A stretch of DNA of 64,000 bases, taken from NCBI GenBank assembly GCA_002337095.1, contig DDFI01000014.1, positions 1 through 64,000 on the forward strand, in the 5' to 3' direction. This DNA comes from Candidatus Saccharibacteria bacterium UBA1932. Lineage in GTDB: Bacteria > Patescibacteriota > Saccharimonadia > Saccharimonadales > Saccharimonadaceae. A model generated the notes under the pieces. It was given only the letters and a program-made list of their open reading frames with translations, did no database searches and was not told the DNA's origin. Made by a program: the position numbers and the translations under genes. Positions 51,951 to 59,701 of this stretch are shown in pieces; positions within the stretch are counted from its first letter, which is position 1; every line of letters starts with the position of its first letter.

Positions 51951-52591
51951 TGGGTCAAAAAGTAAACCCAATTAGCTTCCGCCTCCAAGTCAGCAAGAAC
52001 TGGAGTTCTCGTTGGTTCGCTGGCAAAAAAGATTTTGCCAAGTGGCTGGAAGAAGATATCAAGGTGCGCGACCTGGTAGAAAAGAAGTTTTCGTCGCGTC
52101 CAACGATCGCCAAAGTCGAGATTGAACGCAGCGCCAACCTCGTGACCATTACCATTCACACTGCCAAAGCTGGTGTAGTGATTGGCCGCGGCGGCGCCGG
52201 TATCAACGAACTCAAGCGCGATCTCGAAAAACTATCGAGCCTGCCCGTACGTATCAACGTCGAAGAAGTCCGTCGCCCCGAGCTCAGCGCCAAGCTGGTG
52301 GCCGAGAACATCGCCCACATGCTCGAGCGCCGATCGAATTTCCGACGTGCTACCAAAATGGCTGCCCAAAATTCTATGAATGCTGGCGCCAAAGGTATCC
52401 GTATCGAGGTAGCCGGCCGATTGAACGGCGCCGAAATGAGCCGCCGCGAAAAACTCATCGAAGGATCGGTGCCGCTGCACACGCTGCGCGCTGACGTCGA
52501 TTTCCACGTTGCGCGCGCCCAAGGCCCTAATGGCACCGGTATTATCGGCGTCAAGGTATGGATTTACAAGGGTGAAAGGAGCGAACGCTAA
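51950..52591 (+). CDS. rpsC: 30S ribosomal protein S3
   Basis: 213 residues. MGQKVNPISFRLQVSKNWSS starts the protein, and a type II KH domain shows KAGVVIGRGGAGINELKRDL with its GxxG loop. The C-terminal domain contains VAGRLNGAEMSRREKLIEGS. It lines the mRNA entry channel. Overlaps rplV and rplP by 1 nt each. Confidence 0.97.
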   Translation: MGQKVNPISFRLQVSKNWSSRWFAGKKDFAKWLEEDIKVRDLVEKKFSSRPTIAKVEIERSANLVTITIHTAKAGVVIGRGGAGINELKRDLEKLSSLPVRINVEEVRRPELSAKLVAENIAHMLERRSNFRRATKMAAQNSMNAGAKGIRIEVAGRLNGAEMSRREKLIEGSVPLHTLRADVDFHVARAQGPNGTGIIGVKVWIYKGERSER

Positions 52592-53004
52592 TGTTACTGC
52601 CAAAGAAAACCAAATACCGCAAAGTCCGTATCGGCACTAACACTGGTCACGCTACCCGAGGTCACTACGTCGCGTTTGGCGACTACGGCCTGCAAAGCCT
52701 CGGCAACGATCGTATCACCAGCCGCCAGATCGAGTCTGCTCGTCAGGCAATGACCCGCTACATCAAGCGTGGTGGCAAAATCTGGATCCGCATCTTCCCA
52801 CACACCCCTGTGACGCGCAAGCCACTTGATGTCAAGATGGGCGGAGGCAAAGGCAACCCAGAGTTCTTCGTCGCCAAGGTCAAAGCTGGCACCGTGATGT
52901 TCGAGATGAAAGGCGTCACCGAAGACGTCGCCCGCGAAGCAATGCGCCTGGCTGGTCACAAACTGCCGGTCAAGACCCGATTCGTCAAGAAAGAGGAGGT
53001 ATAA
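52591..53004 (+). CDS. rplP: 50S ribosomal protein L16
   Basis: 137 residues. MLLPKKTKYRKVRIGTNTGH opens it, and KIWIRIFPHTPVTRKPLDVK and MGGGKGNPEFFVAKVKAGTV are the family core that touches the A-site tRNA elbow. Followed after 1 nt by rpmC. Confidence 0.97.
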   Translation: MLLPKKTKYRKVRIGTNTGHATRGHYVAFGDYGLQSLGNDRITSRQIESARQAMTRYIKRGGKIWIRIFPHTPVTRKPLDVKMGGGKGNPEFFVAKVKAGTVMFEMKGVTEDVAREAMRLAGHKLPVKTRFVKKEEV

Positions 53005-53005
53005 T

Positions 53006-53236
53006 ATGGCACAAGCCAAAAAAACCACCAAAAAAGCCACCCCGGCAAAAGCTCCTACCCTCGAGCAGCTCCGCCAGGACCTCGCCGCCAAGCGCGAAGA
53101 CCTGCTGCAATCACTGCGTGGTCACCGCGCAGGCGAGCTGACCAACCCGCGAGTATTGAGCGCGCTCAAGAAAGACATCGCTCGTCTGATAACGGCGATT
53201 CGTGAGCATGAATTAACCCCAAAGGAGAGTAACTAA
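53006..53236 (+). CDS. rpmC: 50S ribosomal protein L29
   Basis: 76 residues, small two-helix protein. A Lys/Thr/Ala-rich N-terminal extension precedes the conserved LEQLRQDLAAKREDLLQSLR and LSALKKDIARLITAIRE. GAGGAGG precedes the ATG. Confidence 0.93.
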   Translation: MAQAKKTTKKATPAKAPTLEQLRQDLAAKREDLLQSLRGHRAGELTNPRVLSALKKDIARLITAIREHELTPKESN

Positions 53237-53237
53237 T

Positions 53238-53564
53238 ATGGCCAAGACATTGTTCGGCAAAGTCACCTCGGCACGCGCCGACAAGACGATCACCGTCACT
53301 GTTACTAGTCGTGAAACTCATCCACTTTATGGCAAAAAATACACTGTTAGCCGTAAATATGCTGCTCACGACGAACACAACGACGCGCAAGAAGGTGACA
53401 TGGTGTTTATCACCGAAACCCGCCCTGTCTCGCGCACCAAAGCATTTGCGCTCGACCGCATCCAGGAGCGATCAAAAGGCTCTGTGCAGCTGAAATCCGA
53501 CGTCAACGAAGCTGTCGAAGACAAAGCTGATCTAGACCACGATCACGCGGAGGACGCCTCATGA
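53238..53564 (+). CDS. rpsQ: 30S ribosomal protein S17
   Basis: 108 residues, longer than the usual 80-90 owing to an acidic C-terminal tail (DLDHDHAEDAS). The OB-fold core has LFGKVTSARADKTITVTVTS and GDMVFITETRPVSRTKAF. Stop overlaps rplN (ATGA). Confidence 0.95.
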   Translation: MAKTLFGKVTSARADKTITVTVTSRETHPLYGKKYTVSRKYAAHDEHNDAQEGDMVFITETRPVSRTKAFALDRIQERSKGSVQLKSDVNEAVEDKADLDHDHAEDAS

Positions 53565-53929
53565 TCCAGCAAGAATCACGCCTAAAAGTATGCGATAACA
53601 GTGGTGCCAAGGAAATCCTATGCATCCGCGTACTCGGCGGCACCCGCCGTCGTTACGCCCGCGTTGGCGACATCATCGTCGCCACGGTCAAACAGGCCAA
53701 CCCTACCGGTAACGTCAAGAAAAAATCCGTCGTCAAGGCCGTCGTCGTGCGCACGCGCGACCAAATCCGCCGCAAAGACGGTAGCACCATCTGCTTCGAC
53801 GACAACGCCGCCGTCATCATCAATGACGACAAAACCCCAAAGGCAACCCGCGTATTTGGCCCCGTGCCACGCGAACTGCGCGACCTTGGCTACGCCAAGA
53901 TCATCTCGCTCGCGCCGGAGGTACTCTAA
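53561..53929 (+). CDS. rplN: 50S ribosomal protein L14
   Basis: 122 residues, the standard length. MIQQESRLKVCDNSGAKEIL, YARVGDIIVATVKQANP and RVFGPVPRELRDLGYAKIIS are all diagnostic. It forms an inter-subunit bridge. Overlaps rpsQ by 4 nt. Confidence 0.98.
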   Translation: MIQQESRLKVCDNSGAKEILCIRVLGGTRRRYARVGDIIVATVKQANPTGNVKKKSVVKAVVVRTRDQIRRKDGSTICFDDNAAVIINDDKTPKATRVFGPVPRELRDLGYAKIISLAPEVL

Positions 53930-53930
53930 T

Positions 53931-54248
53931 ATGGCACATCGTATCCGCAAAGACGACCTAGTAAAGGTCATCGCCGGCCCAGCTAAGGGCCAAACCGGCA
54001 AAGTACTCGCCGTATCTGGTGAGGCTGCAATTGTCGAAGGCATGGGCACCCGCGTGCGCCACGTCAAACCCAACCAACTCAACCCCCGCGGCGGCAAAAA
54101 AGACGTCGTCACCGGCATCAGCCTGCACAAGCTTGCTCTGGTCGTTGACGAAAAGTCTGGCAAAACCAGCCGTATCGGCTATGTACACAAAGTCGACGGT
54201 GGCAAAGCCCGCGTCGCTCGCCAATTAAAAAACAAGGAGATTAACTAA
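53931..54248 (+). CDS. rplX: 50S ribosomal protein L24
   Basis: 105 residues from the ATG at 53931, 1 nt after the rplN stop; the frame is open far upstream (to 53601) only because it shadows rplN. The KOW motif is visible in DDLVKVIAGPAKGQTGKVLA. TRVRHVKPNQLNPRGGKKDV and KTSRIGYVHKVDGGKARVAR follow. Assembly initiator of the 50S subunit. Overlaps rplE by 1 nt. Confidence 0.96.
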   Translation: MAHRIRKDDLVKVIAGPAKGQTGKVLAVSGEAAIVEGMGTRVRHVKPNQLNPRGGKKDVVTGISLHKLALVVDEKSGKTSRIGYVHKVDGGKARVARQLKNKEIN

Positions 54249-54823
54249 TGGTCAAAGCCACCGTTTACACTCCTCGCTTGAAAGCCTTGTACCAGGACAC
54301 GTACGTCAAGGAACTGCAGGCCGAACTTAAGCTCGACAATGTGCACCAAGTGCCATCGCTCGAGAAGATCGTCGTAAGCGTAGGAACCGGCAAAGGCAAA
54401 GATGACAAGCGCTACCAAGAAGCAGTCAAGAACACCTTGACCCGCATCACCGGCCAAGCACCTGTCGAACGCCTCGCCAAAAAATCAATCGCAGGATTCA
54501 AAATCCGCGCCGGCATGGGTAGCCCTGTTGGCATCAACGTCACACTGCGTGGCGCTCAGATGTACGAATTCCTAGATCGCCTGGTCAACATTGCACTGCC
54601 ACGCGTCCGTGACTTTCACGGTGTCGGCATCAAATTTGACCGCGGCGGCAACTACAACCTCGGCCTCGTCGAGCAATCGATTTTTCCAGAGCTGACATTC
54701 GAAGAAACCCAGCTCGCCCACGGCCTGCAGGTCACGTTTACTATCAAAAACGGCGACAAAGTCAAAAGCCGCGCGCTACTCGAAAAATTCGGTATGCCAT
54801 TTGAAAAAGAGGGGAACAAATAA
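54248..54823 (+). CDS. rplE: 50S ribosomal protein L5
   Basis: 191 residues. PSLEKIVVSVGTGKGKDDKR, KKSIAGFKIRAGMGSPVGIN and LPRVRDFHGVGIKFDRGGNY are the conserved 5S rRNA-binding elements. Confidence 0.97.
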   Translation: MVKATVYTPRLKALYQDTYVKELQAELKLDNVHQVPSLEKIVVSVGTGKGKDDKRYQEAVKNTLTRITGQAPVERLAKKSIAGFKIRAGMGSPVGINVTLRGAQMYEFLDRLVNIALPRVRDFHGVGIKFDRGGNYNLGLVEQSIFPELTFEETQLAHGLQVTFTIKNGDKVKSRALLEKFGMPFEKEGNK

Positions 54824-54826
54824 TCC

Positions 54827-55096
54827 ATGGCTAAAAAATCAATGATCGCCAAAGACCTCAAACGGCAAAAAATGATCACCAAATTTGCCGCTAAACGCGC
54901 CGAGCTGAAAGAGTTAGGCGACCAAGAGGGCCTGCAGAAGCTACCAAAGAATTCTAGCCCAACCCGCTGGAAAAACCGCGACGCACTGTGCGGCCGACCA
55001 CGTGGCTACATGCGCCGGTTTGGCCTAAGCCGCATCAACTTTCGCGAAAAAGCCTCGAAGGGCGAAATCCCTGGCATCACAAAGAGTAGCTGGTAA
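54827..55096 (+). CDS. rpsN: 30S ribosomal protein S14, zinc-free long form
   Basis: 89 residues. MAKKSMIAKDLKRQKMITKF and LCGRPRGYMRRFGLSRINFR identify S14. It is the long form without the CxxC...CxxC zinc site; a single Cys remains (in LCGRPRG). Like L36, S4 and RpoC here it should not need zinc. Confidence 0.96.
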   Translation: MAKKSMIAKDLKRQKMITKFAAKRAELKELGDQEGLQKLPKNSSPTRWKNRDALCGRPRGYMRRFGLSRINFREKASKGEIPGITKSSW

Positions 55097-55113
55097 AGGA
55101 AAGGAGTAAGAAT

Positions 55114-55515
55114 ATGTCTTTACAATCTACAGACCCAATCGCCGACCTCCTGACCCGCATCAGGAACGCTAACATGGTGGGCAAAACCGAAATCCGCGTG
55201 CCAACAAGCAAGCTCAAAAAAGTTGTTGCCGAGCAGCTGGTCAAAAACCACTATCTAGCCGACGTTAAGGTCGAAGACGGCAAACCACGCGGCACACTGG
55301 TGGTCACGCTAGCAAAGCCCGGCGCAGCCTGCCCCATCAACGAAATCGCTCGGGTGTCGAAGCCCGGCCGCCGCGTCTACGCCAGCGCCGCCGACATCCC
55401 GAAGGTAAAATCTGGCCGCGGCATCGTACTGATCAGCACCAGCAAAGGTGTGATGACCGGTCGCGAAGCTGTTAAGCAAAAACTTGGCGGAGAGGTACTG
55501 CTAAAGGTCTACTAA
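55114..55515 (+). CDS. rpsH: 30S ribosomal protein S8
   Basis: 133 residues. DPIADLLTRIRNANMVGKTE opens it; RVSKPGRRVYASAADIPKVK and GRGIVLISTSKGVMTGREAV are typical. AGGAAAGGAG precedes the ATG. The next start codon follows its stop directly. Confidence 0.97.
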   Translation: MSLQSTDPIADLLTRIRNANMVGKTEIRVPTSKLKKVVAEQLVKNHYLADVKVEDGKPRGTLVVTLAKPGAACPINEIARVSKPGRRVYASAADIPKVKSGRGIVLISTSKGVMTGREAVKQKLGGEVLLKVY

Positions 55516-55803
55516 ATGGAAACATTTGACACTAGCCATATCTGGGAAGGTCCCCTCACTGATGAGCAGACGTTTGAGATTGGCCGGCTTGCACAACTAC
55601 TCTACAGTGCGAGCAATCGCAGGCAGCAATCACAGCGTCAGTCCCTCTGTAGCGGTTTTGGTCCTCGTTATCGATTACAAGACCAAAGTCTAATCGATAA
55701 AAGCCGAGCTAACTTAGCAGCGCTCGGAGTTCCCGAGGATCGGCAACGTGTCGAAGTCCAACGAAAAGTGATGAATTATAAGCAAATGAAAGGTAAGAAA
55801 TGA
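55516..55803 (+). CDS. Unknown 95-aa protein inserted between S8 and L6
   Basis: The ATG directly follows the rpsH stop, and the TGA overlaps the rplF ATG (ATGA, 55800-55803), so it is fully embedded in the operon and should be translated at comparable levels. The product is acidic at the N-terminus (METFDTSHIWEGPLTDEQTF) and basic at the C-terminus (RQRVEVQRKVMNYKQMKGKK), with a Gln/Ser/Arg-rich middle and one Cys. It resembles no ribosomal protein I know. Its composition is less GC-rich than that of its neighbours. Bacterial spc operons normally go from rpsH straight to rplF. It could be a lineage-specific ribosome-associated factor; that is inference. Confidence 0.75.
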   Translation: METFDTSHIWEGPLTDEQTFEIGRLAQLLYSASNRRQQSQRQSLCSGFGPRYRLQDQSLIDKSRANLAALGVPEDRQRVEVQRKVMNYKQMKGKK

Positions 55804-56342
55804 GTCTGAGTCGAATCGGAAAACTACCAATCGAGATTCCGTCAGGTGTGACAATCACGGTTGACTCTGGCGATGTTACTGTCGAAGGGCCAAAGGGCAA
55901 ACTGACACAGTTCATCACGCCAGCAGTAAATGTGCAAGTAAAAGACGGTGTCTTTACTGTAGAACCAAAAGACGAGAGCAAAGTCGCCCGCAGCCAACAC
56001 GGCCTGATGCGCGCGCTTGTCAATAACATGGTCGTGGGAGTTACCAAGGGCTACGAAAAACGCCTCGAAGTAAAAGGCGTGGGCTTCCGCGTGGCCAGCA
56101 GCAACAACGAGCTCACCATGAGCCTGGGCTTTAGTCACGAGGTCAAATACAAAGCGCCCGAAGGCGTAACGGTCGGCAACGACAAGATGATTATCATTGT
56201 CAGTGGCATCGACAAGCAAAAAGTCGGCCAGGCAGCCGCCGAAATCCGCGCACTGAAGAAGCCAGAGCCATACAAGGGCAAGGGCATCATGTACGAAGGC
56301 GAACAAATTCTGCGTAAGGCCGGAAAGGCAGGGAAAAAGTAA
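55800..56342 (+). CDS. rplF: 50S ribosomal protein L6
   Basis: 180 residues, typical. MSLSRIGKLPIEIPSGVTIT begins it; VVGVTKGYEKRLEVKGVGFR, and KKPEPYKGKGIMYEGEQILR near the C-terminus, are diagnostic. Overlaps the unknown upstream gene by 4 nt and rplR by 1 nt. Confidence 0.97.
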   Translation: MSLSRIGKLPIEIPSGVTITVDSGDVTVEGPKGKLTQFITPAVNVQVKDGVFTVEPKDESKVARSQHGLMRALVNNMVVGVTKGYEKRLEVKGVGFRVASSNNELTMSLGFSHEVKYKAPEGVTVGNDKMIIIVSGIDKQKVGQAAAEIRALKKPEPYKGKGIMYEGEQILRKAGKAGKK

Positions 56343-56695
56343 TGTCTAACCTAGCAAAAAAACTCTTGAACAAAAGCCTCCGCAAAGCCCGCGTTCGTGC
56401 CAAAGTGCAGGGCAGTGCCGAGCGCCCACGCCTGACCGTGACGGTCAGCAACAAGCACGTCAGCGCCCAGATTATTGACGATACACAGCAGCACACACTG
56501 GTGAGCGCCACTACTGTAGGTAGCAAAGCCACCGGCACCATGAGCGAGCTCGCGGCCCATGTCGGCACCGAAATCGCCAAAAAAGCCAAGAAAGCAAACG
56601 TAACCGCAGTTGTCTTCGACCGCAACGGCCGCCAGTACGCTGGCCGGCTAAAAGCCCTCGCCGACGCTGCACGCAAAGAAGGATTGGAGTTTTAG
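56342..56695 (+). CDS. rplR: 50S ribosomal protein L18
   Basis: 117 residues. RLTVTVSNKHVSAQIIDDTQ and VVFDRNGRQYAGRLKALADA fit L18, a 5S rRNA-binding protein. Followed after 1 nt by rpsE. Confidence 0.96.
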   Translation: MSNLAKKLLNKSLRKARVRAKVQGSAERPRLTVTVSNKHVSAQIIDDTQQHTLVSATTVGSKATGTMSELAAHVGTEIAKKAKKANVTAVVFDRNGRQYAGRLKALADAARKEGLEF

Positions 56696-56696
56696 T

Positions 56697-57362
56697 ATGG
56701 CTGATCAACCAGCTGCACCAGCAGCAACTGCACATGCTACACCACAAGCAGGCGGCCAACGCGGTGGAAACCGTGGCGGCAACCAGCGTGGTGGTCGACG
56801 CGATGACCGTCGCAACCAGGCGCCAGAAGCGCCTAAGGAATTTGAAGAAGTTGTCATTAACATCGACCGTGTGGCCCGTGTGGTCAAGGGCGGCCGTCGC
56901 TTCCGATTTAAGGCCCTAGTGGTCGTCGGCAACCGCAAAAACAAAGTCGGCGTCGGTGTCGCCAAGGGTGCCGATGTGCAATCTGCCATCACCAAAGCGA
57001 CCGATGTCGCCAAAAAACACCTGGTGACTATCCCGGTTGTCAACCAAACCATCCCCCACGAAGCCGAGATCAAGCTCTCGGGCGCCCGTGTGCTGATCAA
57101 GCCCGCCGCCCCTGGTACTGGTATCATTGCCGGTGGCGTGGTGCGTTCGGTCATTGGCGTCACTGGTATTCGCAACATGCTTAGCAAGTCGCTCGGCAGC
57201 ACCAACAAGGTGAATATTGCCTACGCTACCGTCGAAGCCCTGGGCGGCCTCGTGCCGCGCAGCCAGTGGCTGACGACTGATACCGCGGCCAAAAAGCCTG
57301 CCGCTACGGCCGACAAAGCAGCACCCGCCAAGAAGCCTGCAGCCAAAAAGGAGGCCAAGTAA
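56697..57362 (+). CDS. rpsE: 30S ribosomal protein S5 with terminal extensions
   Basis: 221 residues, about 50 more than the usual S5. A Gly/Arg/Gln-rich N-terminal extension (QRGGNRGGNQRGGRRDDRRN) and a Lys/Ala/Pro-rich tail flank the core. The core contains VVKGGRRFRFKALVVVGNRK, GAEIKL-type strands and GIIAGGVVRSVIGVTGIRNM. The stop overlaps the rplO ATG, leaving no room for rpmD. Confidence 0.96.
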   Translation: MADQPAAPAATAHATPQAGGQRGGNRGGNQRGGRRDDRRNQAPEAPKEFEEVVINIDRVARVVKGGRRFRFKALVVVGNRKNKVGVGVAKGADVQSAITKATDVAKKHLVTIPVVNQTIPHEAEIKLSGARVLIKPAAPGTGIIAGGVVRSVIGVTGIRNMLSKSLGSTNKVNIAYATVEALGGLVPRSQWLTTDTAAKKPAATADKAAPAKKPAAKKEAK

Positions 57363-57844
57363 TGACTAAATACAACGAACTCCAAGTAACCGCCAATAAA
57401 TCGCGCAAGCGTGTCGGCCGCGGTATCGCTGCCGGCGGCGGCAAAACCGCAGGTCGCGGAACCAAGGGCCAGGGCGCTCGCACCGGCAAAAAACTCCGTG
57501 CGACATTCCAGGGTGGCCAGAACCCACTCGTACGCGCCACACCAAAAGCCCGCGGATTCAAGAGCCTGCGCACGCCAGCTCAGGTAGTCTATCTCGACCG
57601 CCTCAACGACCTCAAGGGCACCGTCGACAATATGGCACTGTACGAAGCTGGCCTTGTCGCCACGCCGTTCCACACTGTCAAGGTAATCGCCCGTGGCGAG
57701 CTGACCGCCAAGATCACCCTCAAGGTGCAGGCCGCCTCGGCCAGCGTCATCGCTGCGCTCCAAAAAGCCGGCGGTTCGTTCATCAAGACCGACACCCCGC
57801 TGCAAAAAAGCGCCAAGCAGGCCGAAGCCGACGACAAAAAATAG
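57362..57844 (+). CDS. rplO: 50S ribosomal protein L15
   Basis: 160 residues. The Gly-rich N-terminus (SRKRVGRGIAAGGGKTAGRG, then TKGQGARTG) and the RATPKARGFKSLR region are typical. It directly follows rpsE (1-nt overlap); L30, normally between them, is absent. Last gene of this transcript, with a strong terminator at 57868. Confidence 0.96.
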   Translation: MTKYNELQVTANKSRKRVGRGIAAGGGKTAGRGTKGQGARTGKKLRATFQGGQNPLVRATPKARGFKSLRTPAQVVYLDRLNDLKGTVDNMALYEAGLVATPFHTVKVIARGELTAKITLKVQAASASVIAALQKAGGSFIKTDTPLQKSAKQAEADDKK

Positions 57845-57867
57845 TCAACGCCCGCGTCGCATGCCAA

Positions 57868-57899
57868 AACATGACCTCTCCAACAGGTCATGTTTTTTT
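57868..57899 (+). terminator. Terminator of the rplC-rplO operon
   Basis: AACATGACCT (57868-57877) pairs with AGGTCATGTT (57885-57894), followed by TTTTT. Confidence 0.93.
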
Positions 57900-57983
57900 G
57901 CGTCGCATCCTGCGGGGATTAGATGCTCCATCTCCCTCATCACAATATATCACACAATATTATCTCATTTCGCACAACCTGCA

Positions 57984-58051
57984 GGTTCCGACCCTGAGGT
58001 ACTTTTTGGCAGGATTGACATGGGTAGAGAGAGTATCTCAGGGTTGGAGCC
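57984..58051. repeat. Long inverted repeat, copy 2 (upstream of secY)
   Basis: Arm 57984-57998 is identical to the arm at 28-42. The second arm (58037-58051, CTCAGGGTTGGAGCC) differs at two positions from that of copy 1, and both changes keep G-U pairs in RNA. The spacer is 38 nt, the same as in copy 1, but unrelated in sequence. GATAG follows both copies. Confidence 0.8.
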
Positions 58052-58172
58052 GATAGATACCGATAAGTGCGATCGACAATCAATTAGCTGATAGATATGA
58101 GCCCATAAATTGATAGACATATCGACAGATTAAAGACGCGGGAGGTAGGGTTGAGAGCGGCGAGAGAGCTTT
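58052..58172. other. AT-rich leader region upstream of secY
   Basis: No gene seen. It contains several GATAGAT-like repeats (near 58053, 58092 and 58111) of unknown meaning. Confidence 0.35.
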
Positions 58173-58199
58173 TTGATTAACAGACAGATATGCTATACT
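58173..58199 (+). promoter_or_regulatory. secY promoter
   Basis: TGCTATACT extended -10 (TATACT at 58194-58199). TTGATT at 58173-58178 is a possible -35 with a short 15-nt spacer. The leader is about 45 nt. Confidence 0.55.
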
Positions 58200-58248
58200 G
58201 GTCTAGAAGAATTACTTACTATCGACTGGACGAATAGGGAACTACTAC

Positions 58249-59658
58249 ATGAACTGGAAAACCATCCTGCACTCACTAAAAAACCGTGACATGCAAAAAC
58301 GCCTCGCCATCATCCTTGGGCTTATCGTAGCCTATCGATTTATGGCCCACATCCCCGTGCCGCTGGCCGAGCCAACCAAGCTCAAAGATATCGTCGCAAG
58401 CCTCACTAGCTCGACTGATTTTGGTGGATTTCTCAACCTTATTTCGGGTGGCTCGCTGGCGAATTTTAGTATTGTGCTCGTCGGGCTCAACCCCTTCATT
58501 ACCGCTAGCATTATCACACAGTTGCTCACTAAGGCTATTCCAAGCCTCGAGGAGCTGCACAAGGACGGCGAAACCGGCCGCCGCAAGATCAACCAGTGGA
58601 CCCGTCTGCTCACCGTACCGCTGGCGATCGTGCAGTCGATCGCCTATATCTACCTGCTGCGCCAGACCGTGCTGGCGAGCAACACTACTGGGCTGGCTGC
58701 CATGTCACCTATGGATTGGGCGAGCGCCGTCATCGCCATGACCGCCGGTTCAATCCTGCTAATGTGGGTGGGTGAGCTGATCACCGAGCAGGGTGTAGGT
58801 AACGGTATTAGCCTGATTATCTTTGCCGGTATCATTAGCCAGCTGCCAAAAAGCCTGGCCACCGTCATCAATTCGCTCACTAATACCTCGGGCGGCGACC
58901 TGAATGTCTTTGGCTGGTTCCACCTGCCGGTCAACCCTACGGCGTTTTACGTGACGCTGGGTATCGCGGTGTTATCGATCATCTTGCTGTACTGGCTAGT
59001 CAAAATTAACGAAGCCCAGCGCGTCATCACCATCAATTATGCCAAACGCATCAACAGCAATAGCGCCTATGGCGGCGTGCGTAGCATCCTGCCGGTCAAG
59101 ATGATCGCCGCTGGTGTGATCCCCGTTATCTTTGCGGTGGCCTTCCTAAGCCTGCCAGCATTTGTCGGCGAGGTGCTCAAGAGCACCGGCAACCCCGCCT
59201 ATGCTGACATCTCGGCCAATCTAATCGCCTGGTTCCACACGCCAACCGCCCAATCGTTCATGACGGCCGGCCTGAGCGCCTGGATTTACCCGGCGATCTA
59301 CTTCGTGCTAGTCATCCTGTTTACGTATTTCTACACCGGCATCGTGTTTAACAGCAACGAAATTGCCGAAAACCTGCAAAAACAAGGTGGATTTATCGAG
59401 GGAGTACGGCCCGGCACTCAGACCGAAAAATTCCTGTCGCGCACCGTCAACCGCCTGATCCTCTTTGGGTCGTTGGCGCTTGGCATCATTGCCATCATGC
59501 CCTTTGTGTTCGAATACGTATTTACAGTACTCGGCGTCGATGCAGCCAACCTATCGATCGGTGGCACCGGATTGCTGATTGTGGTTACCGTCGGCCTCGA
59601 GACGCTGCGCCAGCTCAACTCGCGCGCCCTAATGGTCACCTATGACGATTACCAGTAG
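58249..59658 (+). CDS. secY: Protein translocase subunit SecY
   Basis: 469 residues, ten transmembrane segments. GLNPFITASIITQLLTKAIP (segment 2 region), LHKDGETGRRKINQWTRLLT, GVGNGISLIIFAGIISQLP and the large cytoplasmic-loop end GIRPG-type motif (FIEGVRPGTQTEKFL) are all as expected. It is the channel for the signal-peptide proteins in this window. It has its own promoter. adk and map, its usual downstream neighbours, are missing; an RNA-like element follows instead. Confidence 0.98.
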   Translation: MNWKTILHSLKNRDMQKRLAIILGLIVAYRFMAHIPVPLAEPTKLKDIVASLTSSTDFGGFLNLISGGSLANFSIVLVGLNPFITASIITQLLTKAIPSLEELHKDGETGRRKINQWTRLLTVPLAIVQSIAYIYLLRQTVLASNTTGLAAMSPMDWASAVIAMTAGSILLMWVGELITEQGVGNGISLIIFAGIISQLPKSLATVINSLTNTSGGDLNVFGWFHLPVNPTAFYVTLGIAVLSIILLYWLVKINEAQRVITINYAKRINSNSAYGGVRSILPVKMIAAGVIPVIFAVAFLSLPAFVGEVLKSTGNPAYADISANLIAWFHTPTAQSFMTAGLSAWIYPAIYFVLVILFTYFYTGIVFNSNEIAENLQKQGGFIEGVRPGTQTEKFLSRTVNRLILFGSLALGIIAIMPFVFEYVFTVLGVDAANLSIGGTGLLIVVTVGLETLRQLNSRALMVTYDDYQ

Positions 59659-59666
59659 TCACGGCC

Positions 59667-59695
59667 TTGTAATTATATAATCTTTGTGCTATAAT
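59667..59695 (+). promoter_or_regulatory. Strong promoter of the 59.7-60.1 kb RNA
   Basis: TTGTAA (59667-59672), 17-nt spacer, TGCTATAAT extended -10 (TATAAT at 59690-59695). The start should be near 59702. Confidence 0.8.
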
Positions 59696-59701
59696 AGTAA
59701 T

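Noticed and set aside
53601..53930. Upstream extension of the rplX frame
   Set aside because: It runs antiphase through rplN. L24 homologs start at the ATG at 53931.
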